From: Solimonas aquatica
GTDB lineage: Bacteria; Pseudomonadota; Gammaproteobacteria; Nevskiales; Nevskiaceae
Direction: 5' to 3'
DNA: 64,000 bases
Assembly: GCF_900111015.1 (NCBI RefSeq)
Contig: NZ_FOFS01000005.1
Span: 62,001 to 126,000, forward strand
How positions within the stretch are numbered: the stretch's first letter is position 1; every line of letters starts with the position of its first letter. The notes under the pieces are model-generated. The model saw only the letters and a program-made list of their open reading frames with translations. It searched no databases and had not been told where the DNA came from. Position numbers and translations under genes: made by a program. Below, in pieces: positions 8,414-16,643 of this stretch.

Positions 8414-8531
8414 TAAAAAAGCCCGGCAACTTAGGGGGGAGTTGCCGGGCTACGCTTCCGGCGATTGGGGGAGTGCCGGAACTCGCCCAGGGAGTGGAGG
8501 CGAGGAGTGGGACTAGGGAGAATCGCCACTC
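8414..8531 (-). ncRNA. Small RNA with four hairpins and C-rich (CUCCC) loops, sX13/Spot 42-position type
   Basis: Read on the minus strand, this ~118-nt stretch folds into four consecutive stem-loops with no spare bases between the first two. Hairpin 1: GAGTGG (8531-8526) with CCACTC (8510-8505). Hairpin 2: CTCGCC (8504-8499) with GGCGAG (8487-8482). Hairpin 3: TTCCGGC (8481-8475) with GCCGGAA (8462-8456). Hairpin 4: AGCCCGGCAAC (8451-8441) with GTTGCCGGGCT (8430-8420), followed by TTTTTT, a classic terminator. Every loop carries CTCCC (TTCTCCCTAG, CCACTCCCTG, CTCCCCCAATC, TCCCCCCTAA). C-rich loops are an anti-Shine-Dalgarno design. From memory, Xanthomonas sX13 is about this long, has C-rich loops and lies near polA, and E. 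coli Spot 42 and Pseudomonas ErsA share the polA-engB site. Homology to sX13 is inference; the structure is seen. Confidence 0.88.
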
Positions 8532-8536
8532 ACAGT

Positions 8537-8566
8537 CTTAGATGCGGCTGGGGGGAGAAAGTTCAA
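8537..8566 (-). promoter_or_regulatory. Candidate sigma-70 promoter for the small RNA
   Basis: On the minus strand TTGAAC (8566-8561) and TCTAAG (8542-8537) are 18 bp apart, and the expected start point falls at 8531-8530, where hairpin 1 begins. The -10 match is only partial. The remaining gap up to polA (8567-8698) holds no gene; I see only an AT-rich patch with a T-run at 8691-8700. Confidence 0.5.
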
Positions 8567-8698
8567 GCAGGGTGATTCCACCCAGATGCGATGCCGTTCG
8601 GCCCGAGCTGAAAACCACAGAAAATCAATCCGCTACGGGAAGAATGAAGTTTGCGCCGAGGCGCGCCGCCCGCTCATTTGGCGACTAAATTTCTTTTT

Positions 8699-11500
8699 TT
8701 ATCCGCTGCTTGCGTGGCCGGAGCCGGAATGGGCCGCATCCCACTGCGAACCCAGGCCGAAATCGGCCACCAGCGGCACGGAAAGCTTGGCAATCCGCAC
8801 CATGCGGCCGGCGAGTTCGGCAGCCATCGCCGCCAGATGCTCGGCCGGACCTTCGAACACCAGTTCGTCGTGCACCTGCATGATCATGCGCAGCTTGGGC
8901 GCACGCGCCTGCAAAAAGCCATGCAGGTCGATCATCGACAGCTTGATCAGATCCGCGGCCGTGCCCTGCAGCGGCGCGTTGATGGCGGTGCGCTCGGCGT
9001 ACTGGCGCAGGGCCTGGTTCTTGGAGCGGATATTGGGCAGGTACAGACGCCGCCCGAACAGGGTCTCCACGTAACCCGCCTCGCGCGCCTGTGCGCGCGT
9101 GCCGTCCATGAATTGCTTCACGCCCGGATAGCGGCCGAAGAAGCGCTCGATATAGTCCTGCGCTTCGCCGCGCGCGATGCCCAGCTGGCGCGCGAGACCA
9201 AATGCGGACATGCCGTAGATCAGACCGAAGTTGATCGCCTTGGCGGCGCGGCGCTGCTCGCCGCCCACGGCTTCCAGCGGCAGACCGAACACTTCCGCAG
9301 CGGTGGCCTGGTGAATGTCGCGGCCTTCATGAAACGCCGTCTGCAAGCGTGCATCGCCGGAGAAATGCGCCATCAGGCGCAGCTCGATCTGCGAGTAGTC
9401 GATGGCCAGCAGCTGATTGCCCGGCTCCGCCACGAAAGCCTGACGGATGCGCCGGCCTTCGGCATTGCGCACCGGGATGTTCTGCAGGTTCGGATCGGAA
9501 GACGACAGACGTCCGGTCGCCGCCACCGCCTGGTGATACGAGGTGTGGATGCGGCCGGTATGCGGATTCACCGCCGCCGGCAGCTGCTCGGTGTACGTCG
9601 AGCGCAGCTTCTGCATCGCGCGCCAGTCGAGAATCAGGCGTGGCAGCGGATGCTGCGCGGCGAGTTCCTCCAGCACATCCTCGGCGGTGGACGGCTCGCC
9701 CTTGGGCGTCTTGCCCAGCACCGGCAGTTTCAGCTGCTCATAGAGAATCGCGCCCAGCTGCTTGGGCGAGCCCAGATTGAATTCGGTGCCGGCCTGCGTG
9801 AAAGCCTCCTGCTGCAAGGCCTGCATGCGCTCGGCCAGCTCCAGGGAGATGCGGCCCAGCAGCGGCACGTCGATCTTCACGCCGGTCTGCTCGATCTTCG
9901 CCAGCACCGGCACCAGCGGCATCTCGATGGTTTCGTAGACGCGCTGCAGCGCCTCGATTTCACGCAGGCGCGGATACAGGGTCTGATGCAGCCGCAGGGT
10001 GATGTCGGCGTCTTCGGCCGAATACTCGGTGGCCTTGTCGATCGCCACCTGATTGAAGCTCAGCTGGTTCTTGCCCTTGCCGGCCACCGCCTCGAAGGGG
10101 ATGGTGGTGTGGTTCAGATACTTGAGCGCCAGCGTGTCCATGTCGTGGCGATTGCCGGCGGCATCCAGCACATAGCTCTGCAGCATGGTGTCGTGCGCGA
10201 TGCCGGCCACCTGCACGCCATGCCGCGCGAAGACATTGAGGTCGTACTTGATGTGCTGGCCGAGCTTGGGCTTGTTCGGGTCCTGGAGCAGCGGCTTCAA
10301 GCGCGCCAGTACCTCGGCCCGCGGCAGCTGCGCGGGCGCGCCCAGATAATCGTGCGCGACCGGGATGTACCAGCCCTTGCCGGCTTCGATGGCGAAGGCG
10401 ATGCCGACCAGATTCGCCTGATTGCTGTCCAGGCTGTCGGTCTCGGTATCCACACAGACCAGCTCGGCGGCTTGTAGCTGCGCGAGCATGGCATCGAAGC
10501 CCGCCCAGTCCAGCACCGCCAGCGCCTGCGTCTCCAGGCGCGGTGGCGGTTCGGCCGGCGCGGCCGCGGTCTCGGCGGGCGCGCTGCTGTTTGCGGCTGG
10601 CGCCGGGCTGTCCTCGGCAGGCGGCAGCTGGCCTTCCAGCTCCTGCGTCCAGCGCTGCAGCTCCAGATGCCTGAACAGCGTCAGCAGGCGCGGCTTGTCC
10701 TGCGGCGCGGGCCTCAAGCTGTCCAGCGCCACCGGCAGTTCCACCTCGCAGTGAATGGTCGCCAGCTGCCGCGACAGCGGCAGGATGTGCAGGCCGGCGC
10801 GCAGCTTCTCGCCGATCTTGCCTTTCACTTCCTCGGCGTGCGCGACGACTTCATCCAGCGAGCCGTACTGCTGCAGCCATTTCGCGGCGGTCTTGGGACC
10901 CACGCCATCGATGCCGGGAATGTTGTCGACGCTGTCGCCCATCAGCGCCAGGTAATCGACGATGCGCTCCGGCGGCACACCGAACTTCTCGATCACACCG
11001 GCGCGATCCATGCGCACGTTCTTCATGGTGTCGAGCAGATGCACGCGCTCGTTCACCAGCTGCGCCATGTCCTTGTCGCCGGTGACGATCAGCACGCTCT
11101 GGCCGCGCGCATCGGCCTGCTTCGCCAGGGTGCCGATCACATCGTCGGCCTCGACCTCGGGCACCGCCAGCAGCGGCAGGCCCATGGCCTGGATCATCTC
11201 GCGGATCGGCTCGTACTGCGCCTTGAGATCTTCCGGCGTTTCGTCGCGATTGGCCTTGTACTCGGCGTAGAGCTGATGCCGGAAGTTGTCGCCCGGCGCA
11301 TCGAAGATCACCGCGATCTCTTCGGGCGCATAGTCCTTGAGCAGACGCCGCAGCATATTGCCCATGCCGTAGATGGCGCCGGTGGGCTGGCCCTTGGAAT
11401 TGGAGAGCGGCGGCAGCGCGTGGTACGCGCGAAACAGCCAGGACGAGCCGTCAATCAGAATCAGCGGATGCCGCTGGCTCGCCGGGCTGTCGTCGTTCAT
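8699..11500 (-). CDS. polA: DNA polymerase I
   Basis: 933 aa, the size of E. coli Pol I (928). Three domains in order: 5'-nuclease (~1-290, starting with LILIDGSSWLFRAYHA and containing DKDMAQLV), 3'-5' exonuclease (~330-520, with the DTETDSLD catalytic Asp/Glu motif intact, so proofreading should be active), and polymerase (~530-933, with DYSQIELR, KAINFGLIYGMS and VHDELVFE motifs). It fills gaps in repair and removes RNA primers. Its start overlaps the lysA stop by 4 bp (ATGA), so it is translationally coupled to lysA. The small RNA lies 167 bp downstream on the same strand. Confidence 0.97.
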   Translation of the reverse strand: MNDDSPASQRHPLILIDGSSWLFRAYHALPPLSNSKGQPTGAIYGMGNMLRRLLKDYAPEEIAVIFDAPGDNFRHQLYAEYKANRDETPEDLKAQYEPIREMIQAMGLPLLAVPEVEADDVIGTLAKQADARGQSVLIVTGDKDMAQLVNERVHLLDTMKNVRMDRAGVIEKFGVPPERIVDYLALMGDSVDNIPGIDGVGPKTAAKWLQQYGSLDEVVAHAEEVKGKIGEKLRAGLHILPLSRQLATIHCEVELPVALDSLRPAPQDKPRLLTLFRHLELQRWTQELEGQLPPAEDSPAPAANSSAPAETAAAPAEPPPRLETQALAVLDWAGFDAMLAQLQAAELVCVDTETDSLDSNQANLVGIAFAIEAGKGWYIPVAHDYLGAPAQLPRAEVLARLKPLLQDPNKPKLGQHIKYDLNVFARHGVQVAGIAHDTMLQSYVLDAAGNRHDMDTLALKYLNHTTIPFEAVAGKGKNQLSFNQVAIDKATEYSAEDADITLRLHQTLYPRLREIEALQRVYETIEMPLVPVLAKIEQTGVKIDVPLLGRISLELAERMQALQQEAFTQAGTEFNLGSPKQLGAILYEQLKLPVLGKTPKGEPSTAEDVLEELAAQHPLPRLILDWRAMQKLRSTYTEQLPAAVNPHTGRIHTSYHQAVAATGRLSSSDPNLQNIPVRNAEGRRIRQAFVAEPGNQLLAIDYSQIELRLMAHFSGDARLQTAFHEGRDIHQATAAEVFGLPLEAVGGEQRRAAKAINFGLIYGMSAFGLARQLGIARGEAQDYIERFFGRYPGVKQFMDGTRAQAREAGYVETLFGRRLYLPNIRSKNQALRQYAERTAINAPLQGTAADLIKLSMIDLHGFLQARAPKLRMIMQVHDELVFEGPAEHLAAMAAELAGRMVRIAKLSVPLVADFGLGSQWDAAHSGSGHASSG

Positions 11501-12747
11501 GGCAGCAGATGCTCGTTGCGCACCATGTCCTCGAAGCTTTCGCGGGCACGGACCAGATGCGCCTGATCGCCGTCCACCATCACTTCGGCGGCGCGGCCGC
11601 GCGTGTTGTAGTTGGAGGCCATGGTGAAGCCGTAGGCCCCCGCCGTGCGCACCGCGAGCAGATCACCGGCCTCGATGGCCAGCGTGCGATCCTTGCCCAG
11701 CCAGTCGCCGGATTCGCAGACCGGCCCCACCACGTCATAGACCTGCGTATCGCAGTCCTCGCCGCGCGGCACCACCGGCACGATGTTCATCCAGGCCTGG
11801 TAGAGCGTGGGCCGGATCAGATCGTTCATCGCCGCGTCCACCACGGCGAAGCGCTTGAACTCCGAACCCTTCAGGCCCAGCACGCGCGTCACCAGCACGC
11901 CGGCATTGCCGGCGATGGCGCGGCCCGGCTCGGTATGCAGCTGCAGCTTGCGGCCGGCGAGCCTGGGCTTTATGGCGGCGGCCCACTCGCTGGGCGCCAG
12001 GGTCTGTTCATCGCGATAGCGCACGCCGATGCCGCCGCCCACGTCGATGTGCTGCAGCACGATGCCGCGCTGCGCGAGGCGGTCCACCAGGGCCAGCATG
12101 CGGTCCAGGGCATCGAGCAGCGGCGTGACGTCGAGCAGCTGCGAGCCGATGTGGCTGGCCACGCCGACGATCTTCAGGCCCGGCAGTGTGGCGGCGCGCG
12201 CATAGAGTTCTTCGGCGGTGGCGATGTCCACGCCGAACTTGTTGTTCTTCAGGCCCGTGGAGATATAGGGATGGGTCTTGGCGTCCACATCCGGATTCAC
12301 GCGCAGCGCGATCGGCGCGCGCAGGCTCATGGCGCCGGCGACCTCGTTGAGCAGCTCCAGCTCATAGGCCGATTCGACGTTGAAGCAGTGGATGCCGGCC
12401 TGCAGGGCCAGGCGCATTTCCTCCGGGGTCTTGCCGATGCCGGAGAACACCACCTTGTGCGCCTGTCCGCCGGCACGCAGCACGCGCTGCAGCTCGCCGC
12501 CGGAGACGATGTCGAAGCCCGCACCCAGGCGCGCCAGGGTCTGCAGCACCGCGAGATTGGAATTGGCCTTCACCGCGTAGCAGATCGCGTGATCGATGCC
12601 GGCCAGCGCCTCGTCGAAGGCGCGGTAGTGACGCTCCAGCGTCGCGCGTGAATACACATACAGCGGCGTGCCGAAACGTTCGGCCAGCGCCTGCAGCGGC
12701 AGTTGTTCGGCGTGGAGTTGGCCGTCGCGGTATTCGAAATAATCCAC
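11497..12747 (-). CDS. lysA: Diaminopimelate decarboxylase
   Basis: 416 aa. Converts meso-diaminopimelate to L-lysine with PLP, the last step of lysine synthesis. The PLP lysine lies in ICYAVKANSN; HIGSQ, VDVGGGIGV, TEPGRAI (phosphate loop) and the substrate-binding CESGDWLG motif are all present. The gene starts 52 bp after lptM and overlaps polA by 4 bp; lptM-lysA-polA reads as one transcription unit. Confidence 0.96.
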   Translation of the reverse strand: MDYFEYRDGQLHAEQLPLQALAERFGTPLYVYSRATLERHYRAFDEALAGIDHAICYAVKANSNLAVLQTLARLGAGFDIVSGGELQRVLRAGGQAHKVVFSGIGKTPEEMRLALQAGIHCFNVESAYELELLNEVAGAMSLRAPIALRVNPDVDAKTHPYISTGLKNNKFGVDIATAEELYARAATLPGLKIVGVASHIGSQLLDVTPLLDALDRMLALVDRLAQRGIVLQHIDVGGGIGVRYRDEQTLAPSEWAAAIKPRLAGRKLQLHTEPGRAIAGNAGVLVTRVLGLKGSEFKRFAVVDAAMNDLIRPTLYQAWMNIVPVVPRGEDCDTQVYDVVGPVCESGDWLGKDRTLAIEAGDLLAVRTAGAYGFTMASNYNTRGRAAEVMVDGDQAHLVRARESFEDMVRNEHLLP

Positions 12748-12799
12748 TGGTGATCCTGATCAAAAGCCTGATGCGCGCCGCGCGGGCGGCGTCTGGGGT

Positions 12800-12988
12800 T
12801 TACGGTGCCGGCGTGCTCGCCGGCGGCGGCGTCTGCGGCGGCGTGCCCGCAGGTGCCGGCACGCTGTTCACCGGCGCGGTCTTGGCGGGTTTCTTGTGCT
12901 TGGCGCCCTGCTCCGGCAGGTACAGCGCGCCGGTCTGACCGCAGGCGGCCAGTCCCAGCACAGTCAGCAGCAGCAGCGTGGTTCTCAT
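12800..12988 (-). CDS. lptM: LptM (YifL)-type small LPS-assembly lipoprotein
   Basis: 62 aa. A signal peptide with a lipobox (GLAAC, Cys16) is followed by the conserved GQTGALYLP segment, then a Lys/Pro-rich tail. E. coli LptM (YifL) is a small outer-membrane lipoprotein assisting LptD maturation and is encoded upstream of dapF; in pseudomonads the relative precedes lysA, as here. DsbA, which oxidises LptD, is also encoded in the window. The Pro/Ala-rich C-terminus varies in the family. Confidence 0.85.
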   Translation of the reverse strand: MRTTLLLLTVLGLAACGQTGALYLPEQGAKHKKPAKTAPVNSVPAPAGTPPQTPPPASTPAP

Positions 12989-13055
12989 GGGCCGCGCAGT
13001 TTATCGCGAATGCGCCGGCTTGGTTCCGCTCCAGCCTCAGCGCACAATGCCCGCC

Positions 13056-13739
13056 ATGAACCTGATCGAGAACGCCGAGGAAGTCATCCTCGAGCCGCAG
13101 CGGCCGGCACGCGCCGCCGTGATCTGGCTGCACGGCCTGGGCGCCGATGGTTACGACTTCGTGCCGATGATTCCGGAGCTGGAGCTGCCTGGGGATGCTG
13201 CGGTGCGCTTCATCTTTCCGCACGCGCCGGTGCGGCCGGTGACGCTCAACAACGGCCTGCCGATGCGCGCCTGGTACGACATCCTGGGCCTTGACGGCAC
13301 GGCCCGCGCCGACGCCGAAGGCATCGCCGCCTCGCAGCAGCGCCTGCTGGGCTACCTGCGGCAACAGCGCGAGTCCGGCATCGCCGCCGCGCGCATCCTG
13401 CTGGCGGGTTTTTCGCAGGGCGGCGCCATCGTGCTGCACACCGGGCTGCGTCTGCCGGAAACCATCGGCGGACTGATTGCCCTGTCCACCTACCTGCCGC
13501 TGCATGAACGTCTCGCGGCGGAGGCCAGCGCGGCCAGCAAGCAGGCGCCGCTGTTCATGGCTCACGGCCGTCACGATGCCATCGTGCCCTGCAGCTGGGG
13601 CGAGCGCTCCATGCAGCTGATTCAGGCACAGGGTTACGAGGTGCAGTGGCAGCGTTATGCGATGGCACACGAAGTCTGCGACGAGGAGATCGGCGATCTG
13701 TCGCGCTGGCTCGGCGCGCGCCTGGCCGCCGCCGGCTGA
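13056..13739 (+). CDS. Carboxylesterase/phospholipase of the alpha/beta-hydrolase_2 family
   Basis: 227 aa from ATG 13056 (ATG 13047 is an equally possible start; neither has a clear ribosome-binding site). Motifs: oxyanion-hole VIWLHGLGADGYDF, nucleophile elbow GFSQGGAI, catalytic Asp in AHGRHDAIVP and His in MAHEVC. This fits the acyl-protein thioesterase/EstB-like cytosolic carboxylesterases of pseudomonads, which cleave short-chain esters; the natural substrate is unknown. It is divergent from lptM with a short intergenic region. Confidence 0.9.
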   Translation: MNLIENAEEVILEPQRPARAAVIWLHGLGADGYDFVPMIPELELPGDAAVRFIFPHAPVRPVTLNNGLPMRAWYDILGLDGTARADAEGIAASQQRLLGYLRQQRESGIAAARILLAGFSQGGAIVLHTGLRLPETIGGLIALSTYLPLHERLAAEASAASKQAPLFMAHGRHDAIVPCSWGERSMQLIQAQGYEVQWQRYAMAHEVCDEEIGDLSRWLGARLAAAG

Positions 13740-13824
13740 ATAATTTTCAGCTGCGCCGGCAAGTCAGGCGCGATTCACCGCCCAGGTGTTCTGTTGGGGT
13801 TTCTGTCAGCAAGGGGAGCCTGTC

Positions 13825-14106
13825 ATGAATGCCAGAAGCCTTTTCGCCGCAATGCTCGCCACTGCCGCTTTCAGCGCCCTGGCCCAGGTGAATCCGCAGC
13901 CGACGACGCCCGCCGATGCCACCGGCAATGCCAACACCGCGATCATGAAAGAGGATCGCAACAAGGACGGGGTGGTCAGCAAGAAGGAGGCGAGCGCGCA
14001 GATGCGGGCGCACTGGGCACAGTGGGACCGCAATCAGGACGGCGTGATCGATGCCACGGAATATGCGATGAGCGCCCCGGCCGAACCCGGCGGCGATCGG
14101 CATTAA
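13825..14106 (+). CDS. Exported EF-hand calcium-binding protein
   Basis: 93 aa from ATG 13825, preceded by AAGGGGAG at 13811-13818. Residues 1-20 are a signal peptide (ATAAFSALAQ). Two EF-hand loops are present: DRNKDGVVSKKE and DRNQDGVIDATE, both with the Asp/Asn/Asp/Gly/Glu calcium ligands in place. Probably a periplasmic calcium-binding protein of unknown role. The stop codon overlaps that of the convergent acetyltransferase. Confidence 0.85.
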   Translation: MNARSLFAAMLATAAFSALAQVNPQPTTPADATGNANTAIMKEDRNKDGVVSKKEASAQMRAHWAQWDRNQDGVIDATEYAMSAPAEPGGDRH

Positions 14107-14603
14107 TCGCCCAGACGCAGCTGCCAGTCGGCGACGTCGATCCAGCGCCCGAACTTGAAGCCCACCTCGCAAAACCGCGAAACCTGCACGAAGCCCAGGC
14201 GCTCGTGCAGCGCCACGCTGGCGGCATTGGGCTGGGTGATGCAGCCGATCACCGCGTGCACCGGCAGCATGCGCAGACGTGCCAGCAGCGCCTCGTAGAG
14301 CGCGCGCCCGCAGCCCTGACCGGTGTGCTGCGGATGCAGATACACCGTGCTTTCCACGCTGTGACGATAGGCGCGGCGCGCCTTCCAGGTGTTGGCATAG
14401 GCGTAACCCAAAAGCTCGCCGTCGCGCTCCGCCACCAGATACGGCCAGCCGGCCTCACGCACGCGCTGCTGGCGGCTGCACATTTCCGTCACGCTCACCT
14501 CCTCTTCCTCGAAGGTGATGACGGTGTCGCGGATGTAGTGGTTGTAGATCGCCGTGATGGCCGGCGCATCGCTGTCCACCGCGTCGCGCACTTTCAGACT
14601 CAT
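14103..14603 (-). CDS. GNAT N-acetyltransferase, phosphinothricin acetyltransferase-like
   Basis: 166 aa from ATG 14603. The Pat/Bar-type hallmark is seen: IYNHYIRDTVITFEEE at the N-terminus, then VAERDGELLGYAYAN, the acetyl-CoA loop HTGQGCGRALYEALL (QGxGxA-like) and NAASVALHERLGF. Family members acetylate the amino group of small amino-acid analogues such as phosphinothricin or methionine sulfone; the native substrate here is unknown. The gene starts 11 bp after the stop of the upstream MocR-type regulator gene, so they may be cotranscribed. Confidence 0.88.
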   Translation of the reverse strand: MSLKVRDAVDSDAPAITAIYNHYIRDTVITFEEEEVSVTEMCSRQQRVREAGWPYLVAERDGELLGYAYANTWKARRAYRHSVESTVYLHPQHTGQGCGRALYEALLARLRMLPVHAVIGCITQPNAASVALHERLGFVQVSRFCEVGFKFGRWIDVADWQLRLGD

Positions 14604-14614
14604 GGCTCTGCCCC

Positions 14615-16084
14615 TCAAGCCCCAGCTGCGGCTGATTTACGCAACATCCGCGCCGCCAGCCAGCCCAGGCTGCACAGGGCCTGCTCCAGCTTCGGCGTCC
14701 AGGGCAGCGCGCAGTTGAGGCGGATATGGTGCTGATACTGGCCCGCCGCCGAGAACAGCGTGCCGGGACTGATGGCGATGCCGCCCTGCGCGGCCTGCGC
14801 GAACAGCTCCATGGCATCGATGCGGTCCGGCAGCTGCACCCAGAGCACGAAGCCGCCCTGCGGCCGGGTCACCGAGGTGCCGGCCGGAAACTCGCGCAGC
14901 ACCACGTCGGCGAAGCGCGCCACCGAGCGCGCCAGCGCGCTGCGCATACCGCGCAGATGGCGCTCGTAGCCGCCGCCGTCCAGATAGCGGCTCACCAGCA
15001 GCTGCGGCAGCGAGGCGGCGGCGCAGGAAGCGGTGAACTTGCGCCGCGCCAGCTCGCGGCGATGCCGGCGGCTCAGCACCCAGCCCAGGCGCATGCCCGG
15101 TGACAGCGTCTTGCTGAAGGACGAGCAGTACAGCACGCGATCATCCGTATCGAAGCTTTTCAGCGGTGTGGCGCGCTGGCCGTTGAAGCCCAGCTCGCCA
15201 TAGACATCGTCCTCGATCAGGGGAATGCCCGCGCTGCCGAGAATCTGCACCAGCTCGCGCTTCGCCGCATCGGGCATCAGGCTGCCGGTGGGATTGTTGA
15301 AGTTCTGCGCCAGCAGCGCGGCATCGATGCGATGCCGGCGCACCAGGCGGCGCACTTCTTCCGGATCGACGCCGCGCGTGGGGTCGTTGGCCACCTCCAC
15401 CACGCGCAGACCGTGCTCTTCGGCCACCTGCAGCAGGCTGTAATAGGTGGGCGATTCCATCAGCAGGGTATCGCCGGGGCGCGTGAGCATGCGCACGCAG
15501 AGATTGATCGCCTCCAGCGCGCCGTTGGTGATCACGATGTCCTCGGCAGCGGCCTCGACACCGGCGGCATTCATGCGCGCGGCGATCTGCTGGCGCAGGC
15601 GCTCCAGGCCCGGCGACATCAGATAGCTCAGGGCCTGCGCGGGCTGCTGCTTGATCAGATTGCGGGTGATGCGGTTGAGGCTCGCCGCCGGCAGAAACTC
15701 CGGCGCCGGCGTGGCATAGCTCAGCGGCATCAGGCCCGGACGCGAGACGGTATCGATGACGGTGGAGACCAGATCGGAGGAGATCAGGCTAGGCTGGCTC
15801 TGCGGCAGGGCGATGGCCTGCGGCAGCTCGCGCGTGGCCGCCTGCGCCTGCACGTAATAGCCCGAACGCGGCCGCGAGCCGATCAGGCCCAGGGCCTCCA
15901 GGTGCTCATAGGCGCGCAGCGCGGTGCTGATGCTGCACTGGAACTGTCCGGCCAGCTCGCGCACGGAGGGCAGGCGATCGCCGGCGCGCAGGCCGCCGCT
16001 GTGGATCTGCGACTCCAGGCGCTGGGCGAGATCGGCATAACGATGCGGCAGCACCTGATCTGTACCGCTGGAATCGTCCGGCAT
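14615..16084 (-). CDS. MocR/PdxR-type regulator (GntR winged helix fused to aminotransferase domain)
   Basis: 489 aa from ATG 16084. Residues ~10-80 form a GntR winged helix (YADLAQRLESQIHSG, GDRLPSVRELAGQF, EALGLIGSRPRSGYYV). The rest is a fold-type I aminotransferase domain, with TNGALEAINL, FNNPTGSLM and SSFSKTLSPGMRLGW containing the PLP lysine. Such fusions sense PLP or amino-acid-derived ligands and usually control a nearby gene. No pyridoxine or GABA gene is adjacent; the acetyltransferase downstream and the small membrane protein upstream are the only candidates. Confidence 0.92.
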   Translation of the reverse strand: MPDDSSGTDQVLPHRYADLAQRLESQIHSGGLRAGDRLPSVRELAGQFQCSISTALRAYEHLEALGLIGSRPRSGYYVQAQAATRELPQAIALPQSQPSLISSDLVSTVIDTVSRPGLMPLSYATPAPEFLPAASLNRITRNLIKQQPAQALSYLMSPGLERLRQQIAARMNAAGVEAAAEDIVITNGALEAINLCVRMLTRPGDTLLMESPTYYSLLQVAEEHGLRVVEVANDPTRGVDPEEVRRLVRRHRIDAALLAQNFNNPTGSLMPDAAKRELVQILGSAGIPLIEDDVYGELGFNGQRATPLKSFDTDDRVLYCSSFSKTLSPGMRLGWVLSRRHRRELARRKFTASCAAASLPQLLVSRYLDGGGYERHLRGMRSALARSVARFADVVLREFPAGTSVTRPQGGFVLWVQLPDRIDAMELFAQAAQGGIAISPGTLFSAAGQYQHHIRLNCALPWTPKLEQALCSLGWLAARMLRKSAAAGA

Positions 16085-16129
16085 GGCCAAAACCTCGAAA
16101 GTCGGCAGGAAAACACAAGCTGTTCCGGC

Positions 16130-16385
16130 CATTCTGTATGGCTTCTGTGCTCCGGTAAATGCCGTTTATGGAATCTGTTATGGCCGTCCGGAAGCGCGCA
16201 GGCCAGCCAGCGGAAAACCGCCCGGACGCCGCAGTCGCGCCCCTGTGCGGCAACAGTGAACTGTACTGCTCCATGGCGGATATCCGCTCACAGCGGCGTT
16301 TGGCCAGACCGATCAGCCCGGCAAGCGGCCCATCTGTTCCGTATCTGTGCCGCCCATGTCAGCAATTTTTGTATCTGTTATTGCC
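16130..16385. promoter_or_regulatory. Intergenic control region with repeated ATCTGT boxes upstream of the MocR-type gene
   Basis: The 349-bp gap contains similar short boxes: CATTCTGTATGGC (~16134), AATCTGTTATGGCC (16172), CATCTGTTCC (16331), GTATCTGTGCC (16341) and GTATCTGTTATTGCC (16371). MocR proteins typically bind repeated sites in the divergent promoter, so these are candidate operators. No gene is visible in the gap before 16434. Confidence 0.35.
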
Positions 16386-16433
16386 TGCGTCATCACGCAA
16401 GAATGGCCAGCCCCCATTCCTGCGAGCGCCACC

Positions 16434-16610
16434 ATGAACTCCAGCCTGATTCTGCACGTCCCCGGCCGCTACCTGCCCCTGCGCCGCCTGCCCGCCGGCG
16501 GCCGGCCGGGCACCGTCGAGCGCTACAGCCTGGCCATGCTGGTGGCCGGGGTGCTGCTGGGACTTCTGGGAATTGGCTCGGCACTGCTGATGGGCGCCAC
16601 CGCGCCCTGA
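16434..16610 (+). CDS. Small single-span membrane protein, hypothetical
   Basis: 58 aa from ATG 16434. A basic N-terminal half (GRYLPLRRLPAGGRPGTVER) is followed by one hydrophobic helix (LAMLVAGVLLGLLGIGSALLMG). I do not recognise a family. It is divergent from the MocR-type gene behind the ATCTGT boxes and convergent with tatC. The frame extends upstream to 16347 without a good start. Coding status is plausible but not certain because the ribosome-binding site is weak. Confidence 0.45.
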   Translation: MNSSLILHVPGRYLPLRRLPAGGRPGTVERYSLAMLVAGVLLGLLGIGSALLMGATAP

Positions 16611-16643
16611 GGCGCAGACGCGCGCCTTACTGCTCGCAGGCGC

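Noticed and set aside
8651-10477. 600-codon plus-strand frame opposite polA
   Set aside because: Antisense shadow of a well-conserved polymerase; no motif and biased composition.
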